Shown here one piece after another: positions 43,920 to 56,170 of a DNA stretch of 64,000 bases (the first letter of the stretch is position 1; every line of letters begins with the position of its first letter). The notes beneath the pieces are model-generated. The model made no database searches and was not told the origin of the DNA. It worked only from the letters and a program-made list of their open reading frames with translations. The stretch covers positions 17,657,427 to 17,721,426 of the forward strand of contig OV277858.1 in the NCBI GenBank assembly GCA_922989275.2, read 5' to 3'. The position numbers and the translations under genes were made by a program. Origin of the DNA: Gari tellinella (taxonomy: Eukaryota; Mollusca; Bivalvia; Cardiida; Psammobiidae).

Positions 43920-44942
43920 TTAATCAAATGTGAAACGCTTTGTTTCTTTTATATATCGGTGTACAGCATCACATATAACCATATTTTCATCATTAGTTAA
44001 GTAGTTACACCCGTGCATTAGTAATCCTGGGTTTAAAGGATGAAAAGCTCTAATAGCATTGAAAAGTTTTATTCTTTGAGCATGGTATTTAGGACAAACA
44101 AAAAGGTAATGCTCTGCATTTTCTATTTGGTTACAGTGGGTACAGTTTAGATTGTTTGATATGTGATTATCATTAAGATCGCTGTTCAAATTACTACAGT
44201 TGTTTCGCAGACGTGCAAGCATGACTGATAACTATCGGCTTCCATGTAAAAAAGAAACATGGTACATGTATTTTGATTTTGGCATGTTTAGTAATATTTT
44301 CTTTAAAACTTGAAATTGAAGGAGCATTTTGGAGAATATGTGCTGTATTATTCCATAATGCAATTGATGACGGACTACATGATTTGCGAAATATTTCTGT
44401 CCTAGCAAAAGGAACGCGAATATCATTAGCATGTCTTAAGTTATAATTTCGTTCTGTTGGGATTTGAGGAAACAATTCATTTAAGTAATCAGGCAGCATA
44501 TTGTGAGTTGCTTTATACATGAAACAGAGACGTTTTATTTCGCGACGCTTTTCTAGAGATTGCCAACCACATTCTCTATACAAATTCTCAAGAGAAACAG
44601 AACGTGTAAGTCCTGTAACTATACGATCACCCTCATTTTGGAGCTTCTCTAAGGAATTTGATTGCTGCATTGTACAGCAATCCCAAACCTCAGAAAGAGT
44701 ATTCCAAAATTGGTATCACGTAGGACATATAAATCTGGTTTAACGCATGTCTATTTGAATTAAATTTCAATCTACGCATTATGCCTATTACCTTTGAAGC
44801 AGATTTTAAGATGTTATCTATATTATTATTCCTGTGTCCATTTGTAACGCCAAGACGTTTATGGCTATCAACAAAATAAATGTGTGTATTATCAAAACGA
44901 AGTGAATGGAGGATTTCATAATTTCTAAGAGAAAAAAAACAT
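43920..44942 (-). pseudogene. LINE C-terminal region after the RT
   Basis: From 44942 down: SLRNYEILHSLRFDNTHI, DSHKRLGVTNGHRNNN, MSYVIPILEYS, a one-base insertion, SEVWDCCTMQQSNSLEKLQN, CGWQSLEKRREIKRL, PTERNYNLRHAND, and after another shift LARLRNNCSNLNSDLNDNH, CTHCNQIENAEHYLFVCPKY. The last is a C-x2-C...H...C cluster that ends many CR1/L2 proteins. Ends at TAA near 43922. It is separated from the RT part by the PLE-tail insertion. Confidence 0.8.
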
Positions 44943-45853
44943 AGCTTACTCGTGACTACAGACTAGTCGCTTGAGTACAATTTGACCGTTGCCATAGTGG
45001 GTTGTTTTTAGCACGGGCTTGAATGTTTAATTCTTGCCCGTGTTACTAATAATCTGGTCATAGAATTTTTGTTAGATGTTTTACATGTATTTACTTACTG
45101 TGTTGGCGGTCTTTTTTATTGTAAGGTTGTGGAACAGGGTTTATATTTTATGTACACTGTTCGTCTTTATAGGTGAATATAGGAGATAAGTGTGAGGTTG
45201 GGCGCCCCTAAACCCAGGTTTAACCCCCCAGTGGCTGTTAATAATTAATTTATAATTAATTATTGATTGCTACTGACCGTACCAAGGCGGGCTCCTATGT
45301 TCACTTTGCTTTATGTTTGTCTTGTGTGTTTTCTATTTAGTGTGTGGATGAAGAAATGATATTGCGTGCGTGTGTGTGTGTGTGTTATGGTATGACTGTG
45401 TGAGTGTGTGTTCTGCTTGAGATGTGGGTGTAATGGTATGACTGTGTGTGTGTGTGTTCTGCTTGAGAGGTGGGTGTATGGTTCGTGTTACGTTTCCTGC
45501 TTGAGTCTTTTACGTATTTATTTATATTTTATGTACACTGTTCGTCTTTATAAGTGAATATAGGAGATAAGAGTGAGGTTGGACGCCCCTTAACCCAGGT
45601 TTAACCCCCCAGTGGTTGTTAATACTTAATTTATAGTTAATTATTGATTGCTACTGACCGTACCAAGGCGGGCTCCTATGTTCACTTTGCTTTATGTTTG
45701 TCTTGCGTGTGTTTTCTAGTTGGTGTGTGGATGAAGAAATGGTATTGCGTGTGTGTGTGTGTGTTATGGTATGACTGTATGTGTTCTGCTTGAGAGGTGG
45801 GCGTATTGTTTGTGTTACGTTTCCTGCTTGAGTCGTTTTTCGTATTTATTTGT
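44943..45853 (+). mobile_element. Tandem dimer of the PLE-tail repeat nested in the LINE
   Basis: Splits the LINE frame between NPSKT and SLRNYEIL. The first copy runs from ACTCGTGACTACAGACTAG (about 44950) through CACGGGCTTGAATG, GGGCGCCCCTAAACCCAGG and CTGACCGTACCAAGGCGGG to TTTCCTGCTTGAGTCTTT (about 45510). A second, partial copy restarts at TTATATTTTATGTACACTG, offset by 391 bp (45141 and 45532), and ends near 45850. Both contain (GT)n. Similar copies lie at 1494, 22148, 26285(-) and 63255(-). A precise target duplication was not found. Confidence 0.65.
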
Positions 45854-45855
45854 CT

Positions 45856-47374
45856 TAGAAGGATTAAAATTTACGAGCCATTGATTAGCCCAGTGTGAAA
45901 TAATATTGAGATCATGGTTTATAATACCTTCAATATCTTGAATTGAAGAAGCTGAATAGTATAATGAACTGTCATCTGCATATCATCTGGTTAAACTTAA
46001 AAGTGATTCTGCAATGTCATTAACATAAATAAGAAATAAAAGAGGGTCTAACACTGACCCCTGGGGTACACCAGCACAAACATACTTCGTTGATGAAGAA
46101 TGGGAATTTATAACAACTTTCTGCCTTCGTTTAAACAAATAATTGGAAATCCAATTTAAAAGTTTGCCTTTTATGCCGTTTTGTTCCAATTTAAAAAGGA
46201 GACCATTATGCCATACCCTATCAAACGCTTTTGAGATATCACAAAATACCATGCAACTTAATTGTTTGTTTTCAAAGGTTTGACATATATGGTGATATAT
46301 ATCTATTAATTGGTAAGAAGTAGAGTGCTTAGGTAAAAAACCTGAGTGATATTTATATATAAGATTATTATCAATAAAAAAATTATACATATATTTAAAA
46401 ACTATTCTTTCAAAAATCTTTCCACAACAATTTAATAAAGCAACAGGCCGGTAGTTTGAGACGTTGTTTTTATCACCCTTTTTATAAAGCGGAGTTACGT
46501 TTGCTAACTTCCAAATATCGGGAAATATACCTTCTTGTAAAGACCGATTAAATAATAAAGAAAGAGGTTTCGAAACTGAGTGCGACACATTTTTAAGCAT
46601 ACGGTGACTAATTTCATCTGGTCCGGATGCTTTATTTAATTCAAGACTACCGATTATATCTTCAATTTCTTCCCTTGTAATGTAAATATCACTTAAACTT
46701 TCAGTTGTTTTGCCTATAAAAACAGGGAGTTCGGCTTTACTGTCGTCAATACAAGAGATAGAGGAAAAATATTGGCTTAAAACTTCAGCCTTTTCTTCGT
46801 CTGATGTATGAAGGTACGGCTCACCAGAAAAACATACAGTACATATTGGAGGTAAATTTGCAGAGGAATCATTATTTTTAACAAAATGACGTATACTTTT
46901 CCAAAAAACACTTATGTCATTGTTTTGCAAGTTCGAGAGGGAAGATTCAAGATTTTGGAAAAATGTTTCTTTAGCATGCTTTTTCAAATTATTTACTTTA
47001 TTTCGTAATTTTTTATAACTATTCCAGTCATTATGTTTCCCTGATTTTAGAGCAATACGTTTTTGTCTATCTCTTTTCCTACTAAAAGCTCTCAGAGTAG
47101 AGTCAAACCACGGTTTGTCGTCTCTTCGAATAAAGATACTTTTTGATGGCACACATGTTTCAACAAAGTGGATAAAAGTATCGGTAAATATTTTACATGC
47201 ATCATTAACATTATTATTTAAAAGACAGTTCCAATCGTACTCTAAAATATATTCGTTCAGTTTATCACACTTAGCGTCCCTATATATCCATATTTTCCTT
47301 TCAAATGTATTATTGATATGATATAAAAGAGGAAGTGATATTAAGGTCAAAACATCAGCTTTATTAAATGGCAT
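45856..47374 (-). pseudogene. LINE reverse transcriptase (CR1/L2-like)
   Basis: Long frame 47374-45983, then a TGA (45985-45983) directly before YADD (45982-45971) and readable text to 45858. Blocks: RKIWIYRDAKCDKLNE, DDKPWFDSTLRAFSRKRD, LELNKASGPDEISHRMLK, WKLANVTPLYKKGDKNNVS, NYRPVALLNC, SGFLPKHSTSYQLIDI, VFCDISKAFDRVWH (motif A, Asp intact), [18 protein letters not shown] (motif B, Asp where Gly is usual), YADDSSLYYSAS and WANQWLVNFNPSKT. The single TGA replaces an expected Leu or Phe. A short deletion near 47390 separates it from the endonuclease. Confidence 0.85.
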
Positions 47375-47401
47375 ATCAAATGGAACATTGATTGGATCGA
47401 G

Positions 47402-48010
47402 TTAAGCATTAACTCTAGTAGCCTCAGTAATGACATTTCTCAGTATATTATTTATAAGTATATGTTTTAAATTTCTATATGATTGATTAAATAGATCTTC
47501 ATTTAAATCTCCTACAATAACAATATTATTTGATAACTCAAAGGCTTTTTCTATATTTAGATTAAAATTATCGAAAAAAAATCGATCTGCTGTTTTAGGA
47601 CTGTAGAAAACTCCTAATAAATAACTTTCGCTTTTATTTTCTATTTTGATCCACACAGATTCGTTACAGAAAATTTCCTAATTAAGAATCCGCGAGTGCT
47701 TTAGATCATTTGAAACGTAAACAAGAATACCCCCGCCATGATTAGACCTATCCTTTCTATAAGATTAACTGTGATAGTTGGATATGTGCAATGCAGTATC
47801 TGATATGCTGAGGTTTAAATGGGTTTCTGTAAAACAAAGAATATCAAACTCTAATAATGAATCCGTAATAAAGTCCAACTTGTTTCTTATACTTCTTATG
47901 TTTAAATGCAATATTGTTAAATCATTCGTGGTTGGACCTGGGGTTAATTCTACATCACCCGCCTGTATCAGTAGCAGTATCATGACGATGCAAAAATGTG
48001 AGGAATACAA
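47402..48010 (-). pseudogene. LINE leader, 2A-like motif and APE-type endonuclease
   Basis: From 48010: MYSSHFCIVMILLLIQA, a hydrophobic leader, then GDVELTPGP (47959-47933), then LTILHLNIRSIRNKLDFI (start of the APE fold), FTETHLNLS, and after an in-frame TAA near 47765 RSNHGGGILVYVSNDLKHS. A TAG near 47684 precedes NESVWIKIENKSESYLLGVF and IVIVGDLNEDLFNQS (the GDxNxD catalytic motif). The endonuclease would nick the target. The 2A-like motif differs from DVExNPGP by Thr for Asn. Not functional in this copy because of the two stops. Confidence 0.8.
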
Positions 48011-48680
48011 TATTTCGCTAAAAAAAGGCTGAAATGTTTAACATGTGAGCTAATACATCTGAAAAATCGAACCATCAAACAGAAAATATACAAAAATGAA
48101 AGCTTACAGTAGACTCTGCTGCAACCTATGTATAGTCTGCAGCAGAACAAACCAATGGCTCTCCAAGAAACTAGGCCATTAAACATTGGGCATTAAATTT
48201 TCAGATAAACTTGAACACTCCTCCACAGAGTCTGCTCCGCTGCAGAAAACGCTGTAGATCCATAATGCCACACTGTCTAAGATGCTATTCAGAAAGCTAT
48301 TTGAAGAAAAAGGCGAACAGATTGAAACAGAATAAGTAGAAAGAAACAAAGAAATAACACAAACATATGCAGTATACACAGGTAACATAGGAATAAAGTT
48401 AAGTTGTAAAGTTAAGTTTTGAAGGAATCTGTGTTTCGAGGTACAATCAGACCTGCGCTCATCGACCACTTTTATACAAAGGCACATAACTCTGCAGACG
48501 GCAACATATTGCATGACAGAAATAAATGTCAAAAACTACTGTTGCAACCAGTTGCAAAATTTGTTATTTATTTTAATTGTTGTTGTTGTTTTATTAACTA
48601 CGATAAGTATATCCGGTCGATTAACTAAGGTCCAACTGTACACCAAAATGTATATTCATATCATATATTATTACTGTCAT

Positions 48681-48760
48681 AGTGACGCTTATAATCTATC
48701 TAGATCATGGGTCCGTATTCTGAAGCATTCTAAGATATTATTTTCTCTAATTAAATCAAT
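48681..48760 (-). repeat. Interspersed repeat X, copy 2, part beyond the LINE
   Basis: CGTATTCTGAAGCATTCTAA (48713-48732) is the complement of the text at 28430-28450 in copy 1. Similarity then fades towards 48800. Confidence 0.65.
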
Positions 48761-49417
48761 ATCGCTTAGTTTTCGTCAATTTCCTCTAAATATTTTATGA
48801 TTTACCCTCAGAAAATGAAAGCAACTAAGGACATTCTTAACTGTTAGATATGTTGGGCCGTGGATTTAAAGAAAAATGCCGGATTGAACAAAGTACATTG
48901 GAATATAAGTTTAGTATTATATAGGAAAGTAGCATGAGCAAACTAAACACTCAAAGTATCTTGGAAATAGTTGATAAGCTAAGACAAGGCTAAATTATAT
49001 GATACATTTCAGGATGCATATAATGTGATAGAGCAACCGATAACAACTATACAAATATTCCAACAAGAAGGACCACACATATGAGCGAAAACTGATAGAG
49101 GACAACATTATTATTGATTCATAAGGGAGGCTCACAGACTGGAGATGTGGGTGGTGCAGCAAACACGATGGCCAAATACCGCCTTTTAAAAACGATATTG
49201 GTTATCGCGACTTCGGTAGTTGAGAACTAGATCATTTTAGTAATGTATCAAATTGAGGAGACGCTCACTTATCGGAAGAAAAAGAAATAGATGCAAAGTT
49301 CACAGGAGTAATACCCCTTGTGTATGATGCTTTTGAGGAAGTTGCTGTGACATATTGTGGACATTGATTTGTGGTAATTGTCACAGCAGTTAAACATCCT
49401 CGACACTGTTAAGAACG
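48761..49417. other. Stretch with no recognised feature
   Basis: No open frame or repeat of note was seen. Confidence 0.4.
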
Positions 49418-50099
49418 TAACATCCCGGTTACATAGACGGTCGGGCTTAAATCGGTACCCAATCGGTTCAATTATTTGTTCTTTGATCGGTTGTCATAAG
49501 TGATTTTATTTCAGGCTTTCTGTGTGACCGGGTATCGGTGATGAATATTTGTTCATCGTTCAAACGCCACCCCGCCTCCGATTGGCCACCGATTGGCAAA
49601 CGAATTGCGACTCATGAAATCCAATGGGCCACCGATTAAAAGCGCTCAACAACCTATCAATAATAGATGAATACCGATAAAACACTGATGAAATGCTGGC
49701 GGCAACCGATTGACCACCGATTGATCACCGATTGAACTTCCATTAACAACCGATGAAAACCGACGAGATCCCGCGTTTTAATTCTCATCTTTTTTCATAG
49801 GTGGTAAGTATTAGTTCATCGGTGCTTTATCGGTGCTTTATCGGTGACTCGTCGGTGATATCGGCAGGAGACAGGTTGTCAATCGGTTATTTGTAAAATA
49901 TTTTCATCGACACGTTTAAAATTCCCCATCGGTGATTTTTCCCCGACGAAACTCATCTTTACCTAATAGCTATTGATAGGTAGAAAACAGGTGGTAAATA
50001 GGTGATGTCGGTTGTAAATAGCTTTTCATCGGTCCTCTCCCTAGTTTGGCGAAAAAAAAACCGATTTATCACCGATGGCTCTGTGTGACCGGGGTGTAA
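49418..50099. mobile_element. TIR element with heptamer arrays, copy 1 (682 bp)
   Basis: Ends are TAACATCCCGGTTACATAGA on the left and the complement of TCTGTGTGACCGGGGTGTAA on the right. The interior is dense in ACCGAT on the left and ATCGGT on the right, so the element can fold back on itself. No transposase is encoded. The left terminal repeat has more changes than in copy 2. Confidence 0.8.
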
Positions 50100-50217
50100 A
50101 GAGGACATGACTGAAGAACAGCAATACGATACGGAGCGTGTTAAAAACAACACTTAAGCCATCTTTTAAAACTCAAACACAATACAAACAAGAAGAGCAG
50201 CAAAACAGACTGACACC

Positions 50218-50913
50218 TAACAACCCGGTCACACAGACGGTCGGGCTTAAATCGGTACCCAATCGGTCGAATTATTTGCTGTTTTTATCGGTTGTCATAA
50301 GTGTTTTAATTTCAGGCTTTCTGTGTGACCGGATATCGGTGATGACTATTTGTTCATCGGTGAAACGTCACCCCGCCTCCGATTGGCCATCGATTGGCCA
50401 CCGATTGGCAACTCATGAACACCTATGGGCCACCGATTAAAAGCGCCCAACAACCTATCAATAATCGACGAATACCGATAAAACACTGATGAAATGCTGG
50501 GGGCAACCGATTGATCACCAATTGATCACCGATTGAACTGCCATTAACAACCGATGAAAACCGACGAGATCCTTCGTTTTAATTCTCATCTTTTTTCATC
50601 GGTGGTAAGTATCAGTTCATCGGTGCTTTATCGGTGGTTAATCGGTGACTCGTCGGTGATATCGATAGTAGACAGGTTGTCAATCGGTTATTTGTAAAAT
50701 ATTTTCACCGATCGAGAATTTTAAGCACGTTTAAAAATCCCAATCGGTGATTTTTCGCCGACGAAACTCATCTTTACTCAATAGCGATTGATAGGTGGAA
50801 AACAGGTGGCCAATAGGTGATATCGGTAATAAATCGGTCCTCATCGGTCCCCTCCCTAGTTTGGCGAAAAACAACCGATCTATCACCGATGGCTCTGTGT
50901 GACCGGGGTGTTA
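50218..50913. mobile_element. TIR element with heptamer arrays, copy 2 (696 bp)
   Basis: Ends TAACAACCCGGTCACACAGA on the left and, inverted, TCTGTGTGACCGGGGTGTTA on the right. Same orientation as copy 1 and very similar along its length, separated by 118 bp. The terminal repeats, size and lack of a gene mark it as MITE-like. Two adjacent direct copies may come from nested insertion or local duplication. Target duplication not obvious. Confidence 0.8.
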
Positions 50914-51802
50914 GCAACCACACGAAAATCAGCCATAAGTTAGTATTGAAATGTTTCACGTGAAGTTTCTAAAAACACTTACACTGCATCAAAGCACACA
51001 TTATTGTTGTCATGAAGTTTCATAACTGTCAGTTCCGAGATTACTTACAAACTGTAGGAAAGTGCTTTTGAATAATATTTTAATGACTTTACGCTGCATT
51101 TCAGCAATTGCAGTTTTACTTAATCGATTGAGAATAGGATTTATTTTAATAGTATTCATTCTGATGAGTGGGATTACACGTTTGAGACATTGTTGTTGTT
51201 GTTATTGTTGTTAATATTTTATAGAAGTTTCATACAGCAATGGCATATTTTCAAATGTGTTTTGATAACATAGCAATAAGTAACCTTTCAATTATTTTTA
51301 AATCGCATGTACGTTTAATGTCAAACTGCCCAAATCCCTGAAATGGATGTCCTGTGTTCCAGTTGATTACTTCGATTAGTGGTTTTTTAAATTTCACATT
51401 TTTGTACATGTTTGTTTCATTGGGTTTGCTCGTCATGTAACTGAGTACAAATGATCACGTGAGACTTGAAAAAATGTATTATCTTTGTAATCCAGTTGTC
51501 GTTGCTGTCATTGACAATAATTATGTCCATTCCTCAATAAACAAAACCACATAACTGTTGAAAATAATTGTTCGGCTTAGTCACTTATGATGAAATGTGA
51601 CATGCCTGTCTTTTTTGGATATTAATTCGTGTTTTTATCGAAATGTGCATGCCTATTTTGTACTTAATCGACCACATATGGTCGATTACGAATGAATTTG
51701 ATTCAGACGAACTGAACCGTTTTATTTTTGACAATCTGTATACATGATATATTAGTCATACATAGATGATCTTGTATGAGTGTTCATTATTTATCATTTT
51801 TA
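50914..51802. other. Stretch with no recognised gene
   Basis: Contains only a short (TTG)n-like tract near 51189-51213. Confidence 0.4.
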
Positions 51803-51955
51803 AATAGAGAATAATTGGTGACTAGCTTTGAATGAGAAATGTTATCTGGCAAGGCGGATGAATATATCTGGTGAGCCACAGGCGAACCTGATATTTTCAG
51901 AAGCCGAGCCAGATAACATTTCTCATTCAAAGATAGGAACCAAATATTCTATTTA
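51803..51955. repeat. Foldback element, 153 bp, about 47-bp arms
   Basis: The left arm, with TTTGAATGAGAAATGTTATC and ending in TGGC (to 51850), is inverted at 51908-51955 (GCCAGATAACATTTCTCATT...). The centre contains GGCGAACCTG and AAGCCGAGCC, comparable to the GC-rich centres of the foldbacks at 14803, 19545 and 36388. Confidence 0.85.
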
Positions 51956-52984
51956 TCCTTGTCACAATAGTAAAATAAATAGAGAATGCATTTTTTAAAG
52001 CTAGACTCATTTTTGGTCCAGATAAGATTCTCACTAAAGAACTATGTTATTTTAGGAAAGCGCGCTATTATATAGATGACGTCAGTGACGACAAGTCCTA
52101 GTTACGTTGAAAAGAAATACAAGAACCTTTAAAAATCTAGTGTTTTTCACTCGGGAAATCTAAAAGGCAGACAATTATAGAAGAATGTCAGCAAACGACT
52201 GGTGGCGCGTACTCTTTAACGATTTGATTGCATCGAATGGTTCGAATAAACGTGGTTACACGTCGGATTCTGTTGAAAGAGTTTTAGAATATCTTTCCTC
52301 ACAGCGGGAAAAATAAGCGTATCGGTGGAAAAAAATAGTTCCGGCTACAGGTCATGTGACCACTTGACATAATAACATCGGTCATGTGACCACATAGCAT
52401 AATAAAGCAAAGTTTATCTGTCACCCCTTTATCCGTCAGGAAAATAGGCACGTGACAGGATAATAAACGATTACTTCACAAAATCCCAAGTAATTTACAC
52501 AGAGATCTACAATTTACCTTACAATATACACGAACAACTATGAGGTTTTTCAAGAGGGAACCCAACTTTATGAATTTTCTGCTGTAATAATTAATTGTTC
52601 TGCTGCATTGTTTTAAATGAAAGCACAATATCATATAACAAAACGAACAAATAATTTATCATCTCAGTAGTTTGGAAACTACCATTTCAGTAATAGAACG
52701 TACAAAACGGCATAAAGGTTTCATTTGTATAGAAAAGTATATCGGCCTTTCGCATCTACACAATTGTATCCCTATTCAGTTTATCCGCCTATTTATCAGC
52801 AAGAGCTGTCAGACCAGAATGCGAATTAAACCTCTCTACGTGGCTGTCCCATACAAACATTGATGTACAGAGATACAATACAACGATGTAGAGACATGGG
52901 TGTATAATTGTCGACTGCTTTAGGTTTGTAGCTTGTATCAGTTTTCACATAAATATACTAAGTATATACTTAGTAAAACTAATA
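51956..52984. other. Stretch with no recognised gene
   Basis: No convincing gene or repeat. Confidence 0.35.
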
Positions 52985-53460
52985 ATGTCCCTGCCTACCT
53001 CGGAACTGTCAGAACGAAATACATTTAACAGTTTAATACAGAATAATACACAACAAACGGAAATCCAGATGAGTCTGAAAATAGACAAACTATCGGAACG
53101 TCACGTAAAACTGAAGATTAAACGCAACCGTAACAGCAAGACGACGGTTCGATTGATTCGTCAATACAAAATACTAAAAACGGGCGCTCCAGGCTAAGAT
53201 GTGAAAAATAATTAATGTGAATTAGAAAAGGAGAAGGTGACATTACGATATGCTTTATTGAATTACGCGAGTGTAGTTACAAAATATCAAATAAACTTAA
53301 AAATGCTGGATTTCAATACATTTTAACAATAATGACTTTATTTTACTTACTGAAACGTCAACAGAAAAATTATCCGACAAAAGGGTAGGCGATTTTGAGG
53401 AATATCTATTAATAAAAGCAGTGTGCCTAAATTATGAAGCTTAAAATGAAACATTATACT
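52985..53460 (+). pseudogene. Possible 5' part of a LINE (ORF1-like plus endonuclease relic)
   Basis: A 70-codon frame (52985-53197) is rich in charged residues (KLSERHVKLKIKRNRNSK) and could be a nucleic-acid-binding segment. After it, in shifting frames, about 53240-53450 reads ITICFIELRECSYKIS and then FILLTETSTEKLSDKKVGDF. FxLLTET is the second conserved motif of APE-type LINE endonucleases. No RT follows, so the copy is truncated at its 3' side. The ORF1 reading is uncertain; the endonuclease relic is more likely. Confidence 0.4.
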
Positions 53461-55452
53461 CGACATGTTGTACCTAAAGTGTAGAACCATTCTTACCGAT
53501 CCCTCAATGTGACATTTACTTTTCTAAGATTTGTATAACGTTTTAATTTACCCCAGCCACCCAATTTAACATAGGGAAGTAGAAGTATTGCAATTGTGAC
53601 TATACATTTTTAAATAAGCCCCTTTAGTTTATGGTGGTACATTTTGATATACTGACATACTTATGTACTGAAAAAGGAAATGGAATGTTGCATGTGTTCT
53701 ATATCCAGGGCAAACATTTAGGGTTTAAATTACTTGTATTTGACACCTAAGTTACATTTTGAAAAAGGTCAGACAGGTTTGACGTCAAACAATTGTTAAA
53801 AGTGCCCTTTGAAACTTACCCCTTCGAAATGTTTGCAATTGAAACAGAATAAATACTGCATCAGGATTCACGCACTATACAATGCCAACATATTTTTATC
53901 ATCTCATTCTCAGTTCTATGCAATAAGACATATCATAAACTTTAAAAAAAAATGAGCTTATAAATGCTAATATCAGGTATATTTAAGCATATTTTAGTCC
54001 GTATAATTTGCATTTCAAATGCTTACTTCATGTGTCCCTATACTATACATGTACATTTTCTAAAAAAACACACCAAACAACACATAACTTATTAGTATCC
54101 AAAATTAACACACTTATCACGTTCTATTACAATAAATTATAAGCAGAGTTCAAGATAAGGGGAGAATTCAAAAACTAAAATATTAAAAGGGATGTAATAA
54201 GATCTTTATTTCTGTTATTATCACTCTATGGTGTTACTTCTTATTAGAATATAGAGTAGTAACACCATGGAATTTGGGACTGAAACGTGTGAGAAAATGT
54301 AAGATTTGTTCATTATGCTGTATTTTACCTTAAAGTCCAGTTAAGATGTTGACAACAAAAGTCCAACCTTAAACAAACTGCAACATAAATGAATAAGTGA
54401 TTTGCAAGCTCTATGTGTTGTGATATAACAAAAACAAGTCTAGTATAATCTGATAAGCCAATGTAACTTTTTTCAATACTTCTAAACCACCCTGCGTTAG
54501 GATTTTCCCCCCTTCTTTTCGATGCAAATAGTAGTATAGAATTGTCCAACGTGCATTTAATGATAAAACTACGTTGTTTTACAACTGTTCTGTTAATATA
54601 TTTTATACAAAATGATTGTATCAAACATAATAAGCGTTCTGCTATATTTTTTCAATATAATCATAGTTTCAATTAAAAAAAATGTGTATTTGCTACCAAC
54701 ATTTTCATAAAGTTGTTAAATGCCCTGTAGACTGTAAATACACTTATGTAATATCTAACAAACTCCTTGTCAGAGTCTAAAGTGTCTGCAAAGAAATGAT
54801 AACTCTCATTGGCATGACATTTGCTCAAGATAGCTTATATGACTCACAAACTCTGATTAGATATCTGAATCATGATGTTCGCCAACTGACTATTTCACAC
54901 GTTAAAAGGCAAATCAAGTTCAAGACTTAAATTGGCTAAATAAAGACTGTAAATTTCCAAACTGCTTATAAAAGTGACATCTGATCTATACATCAAATGC
55001 TTCATGTACAGATAGTAAGGACTCTCAAATTATTTTGGATTCAGTGAGACGTGAAATATTTGTACACTGAATGCCTTCACAGTTTCCACAACCATTAGCC
55101 TTAGATATTCTGGTAAATTCTCAATGCTTTTTCTTCAGAGACTATCCTATGAGAGGAATGTGCAACACAAAACACCGCGTCAACTTAAATAATGTCTTCT
55201 GAATAGATATTACACTGGTTATTGTCAAACAAAGATGTGCATATGGGGGCATATACTTGGTGGTTGAATGAAGATGTAAACAATGTAATACGAAGAAAGA
55301 GGAGATGCTACAAGGCACAGAAGAATAGAGGAAGCAGAGACAAGTGTACATAGGCCAGAAGTGTTGCTAACATGTTCTCATCTGATCCAAGCAAGCTGTC
55401 ACTATGCGACTTTCAGTCTCAGTCACGCTGACCCTAAATGTAGTGATATCTC
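53461..55452. other. Long stretch with no recognised gene
   Basis: AT-rich. A short inverted repeat (TATGGTGTTACT at about 54228 against AGTAACACCATGG at about 54258) is the only structure seen. The 99-codon open frame on the minus strand at 54325-54624 has no known motif. Confidence 0.4.
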
Positions 55453-56170
55453 CAAGGCTGCAACACAGTTGAGAAGGTAGAACATGTATACCAGTATGCA
55501 CACAAACATCACGTGTTTAACTGTATATTTAACACAGCGTAATGATTCAGTTTCCTTCTTGGTAATTTTTCAAGTGCGATGTATTGCTTGGACGTCCGTG
55601 TCGGTGATCAATAAATTAAATTGCCCGAATAAATATACCGAACTCATCACCTCATTGAAATTGCCATCTGCTTGTTGTTAGGTTTATCGGAGAAAATGAC
55701 ATTTTTCGCTGCCGCTGATTGCGAGTAGAAAGTAACGGTACGCGAGTTGTTTGAAAATTAAGTCTCAAACCATTCGGGCCTAATTCTGTATCAGTTAGAA
55801 GTATCGTCTATTTTCTTGTCGTCTGCTTATTTTCTAATAACTGATGAAATTATTTTCTGCAATGCTAATATATTATGTTTGTAAAAAAAAGAGTTTATAT
55901 TGGACGATAGGTTCATCTACTGCCTGCGTCGGGTTTATTTGTTATAACTGTTACAAACAATTTAGGTCCAGACGAAACCCACATGACGCGGTGGCTCATC
56001 TTGTGCCAAACTGTTTGACATTCTGCTGATAATTTCTGTACAAAAATGCAGAACATTGTGAATAGTTACAGACGGCAACGTTTTGCAGACGACAATTACC
56101 GACACTTACATACCAAGTAGAAGGTAAACCAAGCTTTGCAATGCAACTCAATTTTCGCATGCCAACGACG
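55453..56170 (-). repeat. Interspersed repeat Y, copy 2
   Basis: Inverted relative to 41700-42435, collinear with small indels. Includes the hairpin at 55951-56022. The flanks differ from those of copy 1, so this is a dispersed repeat, not a local inversion. Confidence 0.8.

Larger units (their letters stand above)
43483..48679 (-). mobile_element. Near full-length CR1/L2-like LINE with target duplication
   Basis: Order on the minus strand: about 670 bp of 5' sequence, leader with 2A-like motif, APE endonuclease, RT, C-terminal Cys/His region, 3' UTR with AATAAA (43501-43496) and end. The flanks TAGTGACGTTT and TAGTGACGCTT are an 11-bp target duplication with one difference. The homologous empty site is at about 28455-28470 of repeat X. 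An internal insertion of about 0.9 kb (44943-45853) must be subtracted, giving about 4.3 kb of LINE. Stops and frameshifts show the copy is dead. Confidence 0.8.
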
